Source: Zoogloea sp.
GTDB lineage: Bacteria > Pseudomonadota > Gammaproteobacteria > Burkholderiales > Rhodocyclaceae
DNA length: 54,964 nucleotides
Assembly: GCA_023150095.1 (NCBI GenBank)
Contig: JAKLLO010000019.1
Location: forward strand, 1 to 54,964
Direction: 5' to 3'
Below, piece by piece: positions 10,827 through 20,643 of this stretch (positions are counted from its first letter, which is position 1; every line of letters begins with the position of its first letter). The notes beneath the pieces were generated by a model. It saw nothing but the letters and a program-made list of their open reading frames with translations, was not told the origin of the DNA and ran no database searches. The translations under genes were made by a program, and so were the position numbers.

Positions 10827-11875
10827 TGGAAGCCTACATTGACCCGGTAGCCCAGTTTTTCGGCCCTGCTTGGCCGCTAATCTGGTCGTTGCTCAAGATC
10901 ATCGGCATCATTGCGCCGCTGTTTCTGTGTGTTGCCTACCTCACGCTTGCTGAGCGTAAGGTGATTGGTTACATGCAGGTCCGTATCGGTCCCAACCGCG
11001 TTGGGCCGCGCGGCCTGCTCCAGCCGATTGCTGACGGCGTGAAGCTCCTGCTCAAAGAAATCATCGTCCCGTCTGGCGCGAACAAGAGTCTCTTCATAAT
11101 TGGTCCTGTCCTGGCTCTCGGACCGGCCTTGGCTGCGTGGGCAGTTGTCCCGTTCGGCGAGGGTTGGGTGATCGGCAACGTCGACGCTGGTTTGCTCTTC
11201 CTGCTTGCGATCACGTCAATCGAAGTCTACGGCGTGATCATCGCAGCTTGGGCCTCCAATTCGAAGTATGCGTTTCTTGGTGGGATGCGTGCTGCAGCGC
11301 AGATGGTTTCTTACGAAATCGCCATGGGTTTTGCCCTTGTCTGCGTGCTGATGATTTCCTCGAGTCTGAACCTGACAGACATCGTGAATAGTCAGGGCAA
11401 GGGGCAGTGGGCCGACTGGGGGTTTGGATTCCTTAGCTGGAACTGGTTGCCGCTGTTCCCGATGTTCCTCGTGTATCTGATCTCCGGAATCGCAGAAACC
11501 AACCGTGCTCCGTTTGACGTGGTCGAAGGTGAGTCGGAAATCGTTGCTGGTCACATGGTCGAGTATTCGGGTATGGCATTCGCACTCTTCTTCCTTGGGG
11601 AGTATGCGAACATGATCCTGGTTTCGGCGCTGACCTCCCTGCTGTTCCTCGGTGGCTGGCTGTCTCCCGTGGGTTTCCTGCCTGATGGTTTCATCTGGCT
11701 TGCCCTGAAGACCTCGTTCATCCTGTTCTTGTTCCTGTGGTTCCGTGCAACCTTCCCGCGGTTCAGGTACGACCACATCATGCGTCTTGGCTGGAAGGTG
11801 TTCATTCCCCTTACGCTGTTCTGGGTCGTGGTTGTCGCGGTCTGGATCATGTCGCCGCTGTCGATTTGGAAGTGA
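10826..11875 (+). CDS. nuoH: NADH-quinone oxidoreductase subunit H
   Basis: Membrane subunit (ND1 family) that anchors the peripheral arm and forms the entrance of the quinone channel. The product is 349 residues with about eight to nine hydrophobic helices. Signatures are [19 protein letters not shown] and the acidic loop [20 protein letters not shown]. The ATG at 10826 is chosen over the GTG at 10823, which would only add one Met. It overlaps the nuoG stop by one base. Confidence 0.97.
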   Translation: MEAYIDPVAQFFGPAWPLIWSLLKIIGIIAPLFLCVAYLTLAERKVIGYMQVRIGPNRVGPRGLLQPIADGVKLLLKEIIVPSGANKSLFIIGPVLALGPALAAWAVVPFGEGWVIGNVDAGLLFLLAITSIEVYGVIIAAWASNSKYAFLGGMRAAAQMVSYEIAMGFALVCVLMISSSLNLTDIVNSQGKGQWADWGFGFLSWNWLPLFPMFLVYLISGIAETNRAPFDVVEGESEIVAGHMVEYSGMAFALFFLGEYANMILVSALTSLLFLGGWLSPVGFLPDGFIWLALKTSFILFLFLWFRATFPRFRYDHIMRLGWKVFIPLTLFWVVVVAVWIMSPLSIWK

Positions 11876-11883
11876 GGCTCTAA

Positions 11884-12372
11884 ATGGGTGCTTTGAAAGA
11901 TTACGTAGGAAGCCTCTTCCTCAAGGAACTGCTCAAAGGTATGGCGCTTACAGGGCGTCACCTCTTCGCGCGGAAGATTACCGTCCAGTATCCTGACGAG
12001 AAGACACCGCAGAGTCCGCGCTTCCGTGGCTTGCACGCGTTACGCCGTTATCCGAACGGTGAGGAGCGTTGCATTGCATGCAAACTGTGTGAGGCAGTTT
12101 GTCCGGCAATGGCGATCACCATCGAGTCGGATGCCCGGGACGACGGCTCGCGTCGTACTACTCGTTACGACATTGATCTGACGAAGTGCATCTTCTGCGG
12201 TTTTTGTGAAGAAGCCTGTCCGGTCGATGCAATCGTGGAAACTCGAATTTTCGAGTACCACGGCGAGAAGCGCGGGGATCTCTACTACACGAAGCAGATG
12301 CTTCTGGCTGTGGGAGATAAGTACGAGTCGCAAATTGCAAAGGATCGCGAGACTGATTCTCGCTATCGCTGA
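11884..12372 (+). CDS. nuoI: NADH-quinone oxidoreductase subunit I
   Basis: Ferredoxin-like peripheral subunit (TYKY) bearing [4Fe-4S] clusters N6a and N6b. The product is 162 residues. The two CxxCxxCxxxCP motifs are Cys63/66/69/73 ([12 protein letters not shown]) and Cys102/105/108/112 ([12 protein letters not shown]). An N-terminal amphipathic stretch rests on the membrane in this family. It sits 8 bases after nuoH in the operon. Confidence 0.97.
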   Translation: MGALKDYVGSLFLKELLKGMALTGRHLFARKITVQYPDEKTPQSPRFRGLHALRRYPNGEERCIACKLCEAVCPAMAITIESDARDDGSRRTTRYDIDLTKCIFCGFCEEACPVDAIVETRIFEYHGEKRGDLYYTKQMLLAVGDKYESQIAKDRETDSRYR

Positions 12373-12411
12373 GAGAAGTTCGAGCTGTCTTACATCGGAA
12401 CGGACGCGGTC

Positions 12412-13014
12412 ATGGATTTTCAGACGGTTGTATTTTATTTCTTCTCTGCAGTGATGGTACTGGCGTCGCTCAGAGTCATCACTGCCAGGAACCCTGTGCA
12501 CGCAGCGCTTTTTCTTGTGCTGGCTTTTTTCAGTGCAGGCGGCATCTGGATGCTGTTGCACGCTGAGTTCCTCGCCATTGCGCTGGTCATGGTTTATGTC
12601 GGTGCGGTGATGGTCTTGTTCCTGTTCGTCGTGATGATGCTCGATATCAATCTTGAGCGCATCCGCCAGGGGTTCTGGAGCTATCTGCCCGTTGGTGCGC
12701 TTGTTGGCGTACTGATGGTGGTCGAAATGATCATGGTCCTCGGTGGACGCTACTTTGGTCTGGAAGGGATGCCTGAACCGGGCCCGGCGCCGGCGGGTTA
12801 CAGCAACACCAAGGAACTCGGGCGCCTGATCTACACGGATTATGTCTACCCATTTGAGCTCGCCTCCATCGTTCTGCTCGTTGCGATGGTGGCCGCAGTA
12901 GCCCTGACGCTTCGCAAGAGAAAGAATGTTAAGAAGATCGATCCTGCGCAGCAGATTTCCGTTAAGCGTGACGATCGGGTTCGCATTGTGTCCATGAATG
13001 CGGAAAAGCGTTAA
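12412..13014 (+). CDS. nuoJ: NADH-quinone oxidoreductase subunit J
   Basis: Membrane subunit (ND6 family) of the proton-pumping arm. The product is 200 residues with about five hydrophobic helices, including the conserved VYVGAVMVLFLFVVMMLD segment (about residues 61-78), which contains the functionally important pi-bulge helix in this family. The C-terminus is basic and cytoplasmic (RKRKNVKK). It follows nuoI by 39 bases. Confidence 0.95.
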   Translation: MDFQTVVFYFFSAVMVLASLRVITARNPVHAALFLVLAFFSAGGIWMLLHAEFLAIALVMVYVGAVMVLFLFVVMMLDINLERIRQGFWSYLPVGALVGVLMVVEMIMVLGGRYFGLEGMPEPGPAPAGYSNTKELGRLIYTDYVYPFELASIVLLVAMVAAVALTLRKRKNVKKIDPAQQISVKRDDRVRIVSMNAEKR

Positions 13015-13047
13015 GTAAGCTAGCGATCGTCCAGGAAGGGAAAACAG

Positions 13048-13353
13048 ATGCTTTCGTTGTCTCATTATTTGATATTGGGCGCCATTTTGTTCGCCATCAG
13101 TGTCGTTGGTATCTTTCTGAACAGAAAGAACCTGATCGTTCTGCTCATGGCGATCGAGTTGATGTTGCTGGCCGTTAATTTGAATTTCGTTGCGTTCTCC
13201 TACTACCTCGGGGATGCCGCGGGACAGATCTTCGTATTTTTCATCTTGACGGTCGCGGCTGCAGAGTCTGCTATCGGGTTGGCGATTCTGGTTGCTTTGT
13301 TCCGGAACCTGCGCACCATTCATGTCGATGATCTGGACAGTCTCAAGGGATAA
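13048..13353 (+). CDS. nuoK: NADH-quinone oxidoreductase subunit K
   Basis: Small membrane subunit (ND4L family) of the pumping arm. The product is 101 residues with three helices. The conserved membrane glutamates are visible in [12 protein letters not shown] (helix 2) and [13 protein letters not shown] (helix 3). A good AGGAAGGG ribosome binding site precedes the ATG. It is placed between nuoJ and nuoL as usual. Confidence 0.97.
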   Translation: MLSLSHYLILGAILFAISVVGIFLNRKNLIVLLMAIELMLLAVNLNFVAFSYYLGDAAGQIFVFFILTVAAAESAIGLAILVALFRNLRTIHVDDLDSLKG

Positions 13354-13365
13354 GGAAGCTTTTCG

Positions 13366-15408
13366 ATGACAGGGATTCAGAAGCTCTATCTGCTCGTACC
13401 TCTTGCTCCGCTGTTCGGCGCAATTGTGGCGGGCCTGTTCGGCAAGGCCATTGGACGTGCAGGCGCCCACACCGTGACGATTCTCGGTGTCGCCGTTGCT
13501 TTCGTCGCGTCCATTTTCATCTATCAGGATGTGGCAGCAGGGAACGTGTTCAACGGTACGCTCTATACATGGGCTACCTCGGGCAACCTGAAGCTTGAAG
13601 TTGGTTTCCTCGTGGATTCGCTGACCGTGATGATGATGCTGGTCGTCACCTTCGTGTCGCTCATGGTGCATATCTACACCATCGGTTACATGTCCGAAGA
13701 TCCCGGCTACCAGCGTTTTTTCAGTTACATCTCGCTGTTCACGTTTTCGATGCTGATGCTAGTCATGTCGAACAACTTCCTGCAGCTGTTCTTCGGCTGG
13801 GAAGCGGTTGGTCTTGTCTCTTATCTGCTCATCGGTTTCTGGTACACGAGGCCGACCGCGATTTTCGCGAACATGAAGGCTTTTCTTGTCAACCGCGTTG
13901 GTGACTTCGGCTTCCTGCTTGGTATCGGTCTGGTTGCGGCTTATGCCGGGACGCTGAACTACGCCGAGGTGTTTGCGAAGAGCCCCGAGCTTGTTTCTAT
14001 GGTCGTTCCGGAAACTGGCTGGCCTCTGATTACGGCGATCTGTATCGGGTTGTTTATTGGCGCTATGGGTAAGTCAGCGCAAGTTCCGTTGCATGTTTGG
14101 CTGCCGGACTCCATGGAGGGCCCGACCCCGATCTCCGCACTCATTCACGCTGCTACGATGGTGACCGCCGGCATTTTCATGGTCGCCCGGATGTCCCCGC
14201 TGTTTGAGCTCTCGGAGACCGCGCTGTCCTTCGTTCTGGTAATCGGTGCGACGACTGCGTTGTTCATGGGCTTTCTTGGGATCGTGCAGAACGACATCAA
14301 GCGGGTTGTTGCTTACTCGACGCTTTCCCAGCTCGGTTACATGACTGTTGCGCTTGGCGTCTCGGCATACTCCGCTGCTGTCTTCCACCTGATGACCCAC
14401 GCCTTCTTCAAGGCGCTGCTGTTCCTCGGTGCTGGTTCCGTGATCATCGGGATGCACCACGATCAAGACATGCGGAACATGGGCGGTCTGTGGAAGTACA
14501 TGCCGATCACCTGGCTCACGTCGCTTGTTGGTTCGCTCGCGCTGATCGGTTTCCCGTTCCTGTCAGGCTTCTATTCCAAGGACACGATCATTGAAGCTGT
14601 TGCGCTGTCTCACATCCCTGGGTCTGGCTATGCATACTTCTGCGTGATCGCGGGTGTCTTTGTTACCGCCTTCTATTCGTTCCGGATGTATTTCCTGGTG
14701 TTCCACGGTGAAGAGCGCTTTGGGCATGCCCACGATCACGCCGAGCACGCCGACGATGAACATCACGCCGACGCGCACGATGAGCATGATGCCGGTGGTA
14801 ACGATCACCACCACGGCCTTGCCCCTGGCCAGAAGCCGCATGAATCCCCGTGGGTCGTGACGCTGCCGCTGGTATTGCTGGCGATTCCCTCGATGCTCAT
14901 TGGTTTCGTTACCATTGAACCGATGTTGTTCGGTGGTTTCTTCAAGGGTGTGATCCACTTTGCCGAGCATCACCATGCGATGGCAGAGCTTGGCGAAGAG
15001 TTCCACGGCGCGGTTGGCATGGCCCTGCACGGTTTCACGTCGCTGCCGTTCTTCCTGGCCATGAGTGGGGTGGTGGTCGCCTTCGTCTTCTACATGGTTG
15101 CACCGTCCATTCCTGCGGCAATCATGAAGACCTTCAAGCCAATTCATACGCTGCTCGAGAACAAGTACTACTTCGACAAGTTCAATGAAGTCGTTTTTGC
15201 CGGTGGCGCTCGTCTGCTTGGTAAGGGGCTCTGGAAGATTGGTGATCAGACCCTGATTGACGGCATGGTTGTAAACGGTTCGGCCAAGACTGTTGGTCTA
15301 ATCGCTCAGCTTTCACGGTTGTTCCAGAGCGGGCACATCTACCAGTACGCGTTTTCGATGATCATCGGGGTGTTTGTGTTGCTGACCTTCTGGTTCAGCC
15401 GTGGTTGA
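13366..15408 (+). CDS. nuoL: NADH-quinone oxidoreductase subunit L
   Basis: Distal antiporter-like pump subunit (ND5 family) with the long lateral helix. The product is 680 residues, longer than E. coli NuoL (613). The antiporter signature surrounds the conserved Glu of FFGWEAVGLVSYLLIGFWY, and the pump lysines lie in MGKSAQVPLHVWLPDSMEGP and in the DIKRVVAYSTLSQLGYM segment. A His- and Asp-rich insertion (about residues 446-488, 12 His) lies in a loop between transmembrane helices. The same insertion partly explains the extra length. Part of the nuo operon. Confidence 0.97.
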   Translation: MTGIQKLYLLVPLAPLFGAIVAGLFGKAIGRAGAHTVTILGVAVAFVASIFIYQDVAAGNVFNGTLYTWATSGNLKLEVGFLVDSLTVMMMLVVTFVSLMVHIYTIGYMSEDPGYQRFFSYISLFTFSMLMLVMSNNFLQLFFGWEAVGLVSYLLIGFWYTRPTAIFANMKAFLVNRVGDFGFLLGIGLVAAYAGTLNYAEVFAKSPELVSMVVPETGWPLITAICIGLFIGAMGKSAQVPLHVWLPDSMEGPTPISALIHAATMVTAGIFMVARMSPLFELSETALSFVLVIGATTALFMGFLGIVQNDIKRVVAYSTLSQLGYMTVALGVSAYSAAVFHLMTHAFFKALLFLGAGSVIIGMHHDQDMRNMGGLWKYMPITWLTSLVGSLALIGFPFLSGFYSKDTIIEAVALSHIPGSGYAYFCVIAGVFVTAFYSFRMYFLVFHGEERFGHAHDHAEHADDEHHADAHDEHDAGGNDHHHGLAPGQKPHESPWVVTLPLVLLAIPSMLIGFVTIEPMLFGGFFKGVIHFAEHHHAMAELGEEFHGAVGMALHGFTSLPFFLAMSGVVVAFVFYMVAPSIPAAIMKTFKPIHTLLENKYYFDKFNEVVFAGGARLLGKGLWKIGDQTLIDGMVVNGSAKTVGLIAQLSRLFQSGHIYQYAFSMIIGVFVLLTFWFSRG

Positions 15409-15489
15409 TCAGAGCCAGTCTTGGTAATGCGTAACTAAGAGATTTAGGACTTTTGCGCTGCAATTGAGTGCTTAGAACGGACAGTTGAG

Positions 15490-16977
15490 ATGACGGGTAA
15501 TCCTATTCCATTCCTTAGCCTTGCGATCTGGGTCCCGATCGTTGGTGGGTTGCTGACACTTGCGACGGGTTCTGATCGTAATGCCTCGGCCGCTAGGTTC
15601 TTGGCGTTGCTTTCTGCCCTGGCAGGTCTGGCGGTGAGCATTCCGCTGTACACGTCGTTTGATGTTACGACTAGTGCGATGCAGTTCGTTGAGTCCTACC
15701 CATGGATTCCTCGCTTCAACATCAACTACGTTCTCGGTGTGGATGGCATCTCGGTGCTGTTCGTCCTGCTGAACAGTTTCATCACCGTGATCGTTGTTGT
15801 GGCTGGCTGGGAAGTCATTCAGGAGAAGGTCGCGCAATATTTGGCCGGTTTCCTGATCATGTCCGGTCTGATCAACGGGATTTTCAGTGCTCTTGACGGC
15901 GTGCTCTTCTACGTCTTCTTTGAAGCTTCGCTGATTCCGCTGTTCATCATCATCGGCGTGTGGGGCGGCCCGAATCGTGTGTACGCAGCGATCAAGTTCT
16001 TCCTCTATACGCTTGCCGGCTCGCTGTTGATGCTGATCGCACTGCTCTACCTCTTCATGGAGTCGGGTGGCAGCTTCAGCATTCTCGACTGGCACCAGCT
16101 GAAGCTGGGGATGGACGTTCAGTCCCTGATCTTCTGGGCGTTCCTCGTGTCCTTCGCGGTCAAGGTCCCGATGTTCCCTGTACATACCTGGCTGCCGGAT
16201 GCTCACGTTGAGGCACCGACCGGCGGTTCGATCGTGCTGGCTGCTATTGGCCTGAAGCTGGGCGCTTACGGTTTCCTCCGGTTCTCGCTGCCGATCGCCC
16301 CGGATGCCAGCCATGCGTTTGCACCGATGATCATCACGCTGTCGCTGATTGCGGTGATCTATATCGGCTTCGTCGCGCTGGTTCAGACCGACATGAAGAA
16401 GCTCGTGGCTTATTCATCCATCTCCCACATGGGCTTCGTGACGCTGGGCTTCTTCATCTTCAATCCTCTTGGTGTTGAAGGTGCGCTGGTTCAGATGATT
16501 TCCCACGGCTTTGTGTCGGGCGCCATGTTTGCGTGTATCGGCGTGCTTTATGACCGCATGCACTCCCGCCAGATCGCGGATTACGGTGGTGTTGTGAACG
16601 TGATGCCCAAGTTTGCTGCCCTGTTCATGCTTTTCGCGATGGCTAACTCCGGCTTGCCCGCGACGTCCGGTTTTGTCGGCGAGTTCATGGTTGCGCTTGG
16701 CGCAGTGCAGTTCAATTTCTGGGTGGGCTTTGCTGCGGCGACGACCCTGATCGTCGGTGCCGCTTACACCCTCTGGATGTACAAGCGCGTGGTGTTCGGT
16801 GCGATCGGCAATCATCATGTTGCCGAACTCACCGACATCAATAATCGAGAGTTTGTGTTCCTTCTCGTCTTAGCTGTTTGCGTCCTCGTGATGGGTATCT
16901 ATCCCTTCCCTGTCACGGAAGTTATGCATGCGTCGGTCAATGATCTGCTCAAGCACGTTGCTACCAGCAAGCTTTGA
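15490..16977 (+). CDS. nuoM: NADH-quinone oxidoreductase subunit M
   Basis: Antiporter-like pump subunit (ND4 family) of complex I. The product is 495 residues with about 14 helices. Signatures are FFEASLIPLFIIIGVWGG with the conserved Glu, VKVPMFPVHTWLPDAHVEAP with the pump Lys, and DMKKLVAYSSISHMGFV. An 81-base spacer separates it from nuoL. No promoter was recognised there, and GTTGAG is the only weak ribosome-binding-like stretch before the ATG. Confidence 0.97.
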   Translation: MTGNPIPFLSLAIWVPIVGGLLTLATGSDRNASAARFLALLSALAGLAVSIPLYTSFDVTTSAMQFVESYPWIPRFNINYVLGVDGISVLFVLLNSFITVIVVVAGWEVIQEKVAQYLAGFLIMSGLINGIFSALDGVLFYVFFEASLIPLFIIIGVWGGPNRVYAAIKFFLYTLAGSLLMLIALLYLFMESGGSFSILDWHQLKLGMDVQSLIFWAFLVSFAVKVPMFPVHTWLPDAHVEAPTGGSIVLAAIGLKLGAYGFLRFSLPIAPDASHAFAPMIITLSLIAVIYIGFVALVQTDMKKLVAYSSISHMGFVTLGFFIFNPLGVEGALVQMISHGFVSGAMFACIGVLYDRMHSRQIADYGGVVNVMPKFAALFMLFAMANSGLPATSGFVGEFMVALGAVQFNFWVGFAAATTLIVGAAYTLWMYKRVVFGAIGNHHVAELTDINNREFVFLLVLAVCVLVMGIYPFPVTEVMHASVNDLLKHVATSKL

Positions 16978-17016
16978 TCCAAATCGCGAAAGATCCCTTA
17001 GGACTGTGGCGTTGAT

Positions 17017-18483
17017 ATGAACTTTGTGATTCCCGATTTCTATCCAGCAGCAGCAGAGTTGTTTGTTGTTGCGATGTCGTTTGTTGTTCTTATGGCGGGA
17101 ACCTTCGCCAAGGACTCCAAGGGCTTGGCGTACTATTTGACGCAGCTGACGCTTATCGGGGCGGGCGCCATTACTCTGTTTTCGATGGACGGTCAGGTAG
17201 GGTTCACGTTCAGCAACATGTACGTGGACGACTTGATGGGCGATTTCCTCAAGTTGATGCTGTACTTCGCCGTGGCGGTCGTTCTGCTGTACTCCCGGGG
17301 GTACATGATCGATCGTCGGATGGAGACGACCGAGTACTACGTCCTGGCGATCTACGCGACCCTCGGGATGATGGTCATGATCGCGGCCAACCATTTCCTG
17401 ACGCTTTATCTCGGTCTGGAACTGTTGTCCCTGTCCCTTTACGCGATGGTTGCACTTCAGCGTGACTCGGCCCGTGCGACCGAGGCTGCAATGAAGTATT
17501 TCGTTCTCGGGGCGCTCGCTTCTGGTCTCCTGCTGTACGGCATCTCGATGCTCTACGGTGCCACCGGCACGCTGGAGATTTCCGGTGTGGCGCAGGCTGT
17601 CTATCATCAGGCTGCCAACAAGAACGTCCTGATGTTTGGTCTCGTGTTTGTTGTGGCCGGTCTGGCGTTCAAGCTGGGGGTCGTTCCTTTCCACATGTGG
17701 ATTCCTGACGTCTATCACGGCGCGCCCACGTCGGTGACGCTGATGATCGCGTCGGCACCGAAGCTGGCTGCTTTCGGTATGGCGATGCGCCTGCTGGTGA
17801 ATGGGCTGTTCGAGCTGGCGGATCAGTGGCAGTCGATGCTGATGTTCCTGGCCGTGCTTTCGATCGTTCTGGGTAACCTCGCTGCCATCGCGCAGACCAA
17901 CATCAAGCGCATGCTCGGCTACTCGGGTATCTCGCACATGGGTTTCATGCTGCTCGGCCTGATGTCTGGTGTGGTGGGTGGTGATCGGCATTTCGCGCTG
18001 AACGCCTATAGCTCTTCGATGTTCTATGTGGTGTCGTACGTGCTGATGACGCTGGGTGCCTTCGGTGTGCTGATCCTGCTGTCCCGTGCCGGGTTTGAAG
18101 CAGAGAACATTGACGACTTCAAGGGCCTGAACAAGCGCAATTCGTGGTTCGCGGGAGTGATGGCGATGGTCATGTTCTCGATGGCCGGTATCCCGTTCTT
18201 CATCGGTTTCTTTGCCAAGTTCTCTGTGCTCCAGGCTGTGGTTGCTGCCCGTTACTATTGGGTTGCCGTGCTTGCAGTGGTGATGTCGCTCATCGGTGCT
18301 TTCTACTATCTCCGCGTCGTCAAGGTGATGTTCTTTGATGAGCCGGCTGATGCAACCCCGATTAACGCTCCGGCTGACATGCGCGTGCTGCTGTCGATGA
18401 ACGGCGTTGCCGTTGCGGTGCTCGGGCTTGTGCCTCAGGCGCTGATGTCGCTCTGCGCTTACTCGCTGCTCGGCTCGCTGTAA
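17017..18483 (+). CDS. nuoN: NADH-quinone oxidoreductase subunit N
   Basis: Antiporter-like pump subunit (ND2 family) adjacent to NuoK. The product is 488 residues, rich in membrane helices. The conserved Glu is in [17 protein letters not shown], with [20 protein letters not shown] and [17 protein letters not shown] following. This is the last canonical nuo gene. A small DUF2818 gene follows after 21 bases, probably within the same transcript. Confidence 0.97.
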   Translation: MNFVIPDFYPAAAELFVVAMSFVVLMAGTFAKDSKGLAYYLTQLTLIGAGAITLFSMDGQVGFTFSNMYVDDLMGDFLKLMLYFAVAVVLLYSRGYMIDRRMETTEYYVLAIYATLGMMVMIAANHFLTLYLGLELLSLSLYAMVALQRDSARATEAAMKYFVLGALASGLLLYGISMLYGATGTLEISGVAQAVYHQAANKNVLMFGLVFVVAGLAFKLGVVPFHMWIPDVYHGAPTSVTLMIASAPKLAAFGMAMRLLVNGLFELADQWQSMLMFLAVLSIVLGNLAAIAQTNIKRMLGYSGISHMGFMLLGLMSGVVGGDRHFALNAYSSSMFYVVSYVLMTLGAFGVLILLSRAGFEAENIDDFKGLNKRNSWFAGVMAMVMFSMAGIPFFIGFFAKFSVLQAVVAARYYWVAVLAVVMSLIGAFYYLRVVKVMFFDEPADATPINAPADMRVLLSMNGVAVAVLGLVPQALMSLCAYSLLGSL

Positions 18484-18504
18484 TCTTCGACTTTCGAGAT
18501 CACC

Positions 18505-18801
18505 TTGTTCTACGCTGTCTTTTCTGTGCTGGTTGGGCTGGTGAATGCGGTCTTCGTCAGTGATCGCTTCTTCGGCCTGGTCAGGCTGGGTAGTGAGGGC
18601 AAGGGGCTCGGGGGCCGGTTGCTTGAGTTGGCGGTCATCGCGGCTGCGCTGATGTTCGCGCTTCGCATGCTAGAGGCCAGTTCGCATGGCTCGGCCTACA
18701 GCCAGGGCTGGGAGTTTTACGCGATTACGGGCTGTGTGATGCTGGTGGCAGTATTTCCGGGCTTCGTGTATCGCTATCTCTGGAAACGAAGCGCGGCTTG
18801 A
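18505..18801 (+). CDS. DUF2818 family small membrane protein
   Basis: Function unknown. The product is 98 residues with three hydrophobic segments (about 2-18, 38-54, 72-92) and a short basic C-terminus (YRYLWKRSAA), so it is very probably an inner-membrane protein. It matches my memory of the DUF2818 family, which often lies just behind nuoN in betaproteobacteria. It begins with TTG, 21 bases after nuoN and preceded by CGAGAT; no ATG fits in frame. A terminator follows 15 bases later, so it closes the nuo transcript. A role in complex I assembly or stability is suggested only by position. Confidence 0.8.
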   Translation: MFYAVFSVLVGLVNAVFVSDRFFGLVRLGSEGKGLGGRLLELAVIAAALMFALRMLEASSHGSAYSQGWEFYAITGCVMLVAVFPGFVYRYLWKRSAA

Positions 18802-18816
18802 ACGTTTCACAACAAC

Positions 18817-18843
18817 ACCCGGGAGTCTCCCGGGTTTTGTTTT
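18817..18843 (+). terminator. Terminator of the nuo operon
   Basis: ACCCGGG and CCCGGGT form a perfect 7-bp stem with an AGTCT loop, followed by TTTTGTTTT. It lies just behind the DUF2818 gene. The 177 bases from here to the next start hold no feature I recognise. Confidence 0.88.
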
Positions 18844-19020
18844 CAGGCGGCCGGGTTATCGAACGGGGTCAAGTTTTCGTGCTGGAGCCCGCTGAAAATC
18901 TTGCTGGTGGTGGTTCAACTCAGGCCTAGATGCCTCCTGCTGAAATTGAGCGAATGATGTCCTGTTCGTCAATTCTCAAGAGTTGTCCTGAGTCTCATTC
19001 AACAAAGTCCGTAATCGCTC

Positions 19021-19314
19021 ATGATTCAAAAAGCTGAAAATTTTGTGATTGTTGGGAGAACAAGCGACGGCAGGACTTTTCGGCCGAGTGATTGGGCGGA
19101 TCGGCTGTGCGGGATCATGTCGGTGTTCGGCTCTGATAACCGGATGACCTATTCGCCTTATGTGCGGCCTGCCTGTAACCTGAGAGGCGACAAGACGGTT
19201 CTGGTGGATGCGAAGATTCACGACATCGAGCCACTTGCGTACAACTTCCTGCGCAATTTTGCGAAGGACAATGATCTGCAGGTCGAAACGCTGCCAGACA
19301 GCTATTTTGATTGA
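19021..19314 (+). CDS. DUF3579 family protein
   Basis: Function unknown. The product is 97 residues, soluble, with no signal peptide. The pattern DGRTFRPSDWADRLCG near the N-terminus and the VDAKIHDIEPLAYNFLRNFA segment match my recollection of DUF3579 proteins of betaproteobacteria, which are single-domain and about 100 residues. It stands alone, between the nuo terminator and its own strong terminator. The ATG at 19021 is the first in frame, and no clear ribosome binding site precedes it. Confidence 0.8.
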   Translation: MIQKAENFVIVGRTSDGRTFRPSDWADRLCGIMSVFGSDNRMTYSPYVRPACNLRGDKTVLVDAKIHDIEPLAYNFLRNFAKDNDLQVETLPDSYFD

Positions 19315-19365
19315 TGGATTTGCAGCCGTGCGCTGTTGATGTGGCTTGCGGGCTGGAGTCAGGAG

Positions 19366-19394
19366 GGTAGTGCGATGTTCGCACTACCTTTTTT
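19366..19394 (+). terminator. Terminator of the DUF3579 gene
   Basis: A perfect 9-bp stem (GGTAGTGCG / CGCACTACC) with an ATGTT loop is followed by TTTTTT. It ends just before the convergent decarboxylase gene. On the minus strand it has no T-tract, so it is probably one-directional. Confidence 0.93.
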
Positions 19395-19398
19395 GTTT

Positions 19399-20643
19399 TC
19401 AGATCAGGATTTCGACGAGATCGGGATGGCTGAGGAATCCGCGAGGGCTAGCGGTTGCACCATAGGCACCGGACTGGAAGATCACGACGAGGTTGTCTCG
19501 ATCGCATTCGGGCAGGGCCATCTTTTCCGCGAGGAGATCCAGCGGGGTGCATAGCGGTCCAACGACGGATACCGGATCGGTGAGCGGCTGGTCCATCCGG
19601 TCGCCAATCGTCACCGGGTAGTTCTTCCGGATGACCTGGCCGAAGTTGCCGGACGCCGAGAGGTGGTGATGCAGGCCGCCGTCGGTCACGAGGAAGCAGT
19701 GGTTGCGTGAGATTTTCTTGTCGAGAATCCGGCAGACGTAAATGCCGGCCTCGCCGACGAGGTAGCGACCCAGCTCGATGACGATCTGCGCTTCAGGGAG
19801 TTTGGTCCTTGCGTCGGCCTGAATTTCAGCAAGGTTGGCGGCGATTCCGGTGAGGTCGAGCCGGCGTTCGCCTGGAAAGTAGGGAATGCCGAAGCCTCCG
19901 CCGAGATTGAGGAATTTCACGGGGGTTTGTGCGTGCTCGGCGAGCTTCAAGGCCAGTTCGTAGCTCTTGCGCTGGGCCTCGATGATCGCTTCTGCGCGGA
20001 GGTTTTGCGAACCGGCGAACAGGTGGAAGCCTTCGAAGCTGAGGCCTGCACTGTGGATTTCGGCGAGCGCGTGGGGCACCTGCTCTGCGTCGATGCCGAA
20101 TTGCTTGGGGCCGCCGCCCATCTTCATCCCGGAGCTCTTCAGCTCGAAATCCGGATTGACCCGTACGGCCACGCGGACCTGCCAGCCGGTGGCCTGGCGG
20201 ATTGCGCCGAGTTCGGTGATTTCGCGGAAGGATTCGATGTTGATCAGGATGCCGGCAGCAACCGCCTGTCGGAGCTCCTCATGGCGCTTTCCCGGGCCGG
20301 CGAAGCTGATTTCGTGGGGATCTGCGCCGCTGTCGAGGGCGACCTTCAGCTCGTTGGCGGAAGCCACGTCGATCCCGTCCACCAGCCTTGCCATGTGGTC
20401 GACGAGGGCGGGCATCGGGTTGGCCTTCATCGCGTAATGGATCTTGATGCCGGCCGGCAGGCTGGCCTTCAGCGCGGTGACACGCTGGGTCAGCAGTTCG
20501 CGGTCGTAGGCGTAGAAGGGCGTTTGCCCGACCCGGGCGGCGAGGCGGCGAAGGGGGATGTTGCCGATGATGAGTTCGCCGTCCCGGGACTGGAATTGGT
20601 CCATCGGGGCGTGGGTCGGCTTCTCGCGGAGGATGTCGCTCAT
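19399..20643 (-). CDS. PLP-dependent decarboxylase, exosortase A-associated type
   Basis: Fold-III PLP enzyme of the ornithine/diaminopimelate decarboxylase family (414 residues). The PLP lysine is Lys73 in HYAMKANP, and the glycine loop is LNLGGGFGIPYF. The C-terminal active-site segments VVGPLCTPLD and FQSGAYGATASP are present. The pairing with an AMP-dependent ligase and an acyl carrier protein matches the set that accompanies exosortase A/EPS loci in Rhodocyclales. The substrate is unknown, and exopolysaccharide precursor modification is inferred from this set. The start is the ATG at 20643, overlapping the ligase stop by 4 bases; the frame stays open upstream but runs inside the ligase gene. 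Confidence 0.88.
   Translation of the reverse strand: MSDILREKPTHAPMDQFQSRDGELIIGNIPLRRLAARVGQTPFYAYDRELLTQRVTALKASLPAGIKIHYAMKANPMPALVDHMARLVDGIDVASANELKVALDSGADPHEISFAGPGKRHEELRQAVAAGILINIESFREITELGAIRQATGWQVRVAVRVNPDFELKSSGMKMGGGPKQFGIDAEQVPHALAEIHSAGLSFEGFHLFAGSQNLRAEAIIEAQRKSYELALKLAEHAQTPVKFLNLGGGFGIPYFPGERRLDLTGIAANLAEIQADARTKLPEAQIVIELGRYLVGEAGIYVCRILDKKISRNHCFLVTDGGLHHHLSASGNFGQVIRKNYPVTIGDRMDQPLTDPVSVVGPLCTPLDLLAEKMALPECDRDNLVVIFQSGAYGATASPRGFLSHPDLVEILI

Noticed and set aside
12040-13671. 543-residue minus-strand frame across nuoI-nuoL
   Set aside because: Runs opposite four well-identified nuo genes and shows no recognisable domain.
14704-14832. Repetitive CAC/GAT codons in nuoL as a possible DNA repeat array
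   Set aside because: The units are irregular and in frame, and they encode a His/Asp-rich loop; not a tandem repeat or CRISPR.
18842-19020. Gap ahead of the DUF3579 gene searched for an RNA gene or promoter
   Set aside because: No convincing promoter, stem-loop or small open frame could be seen.
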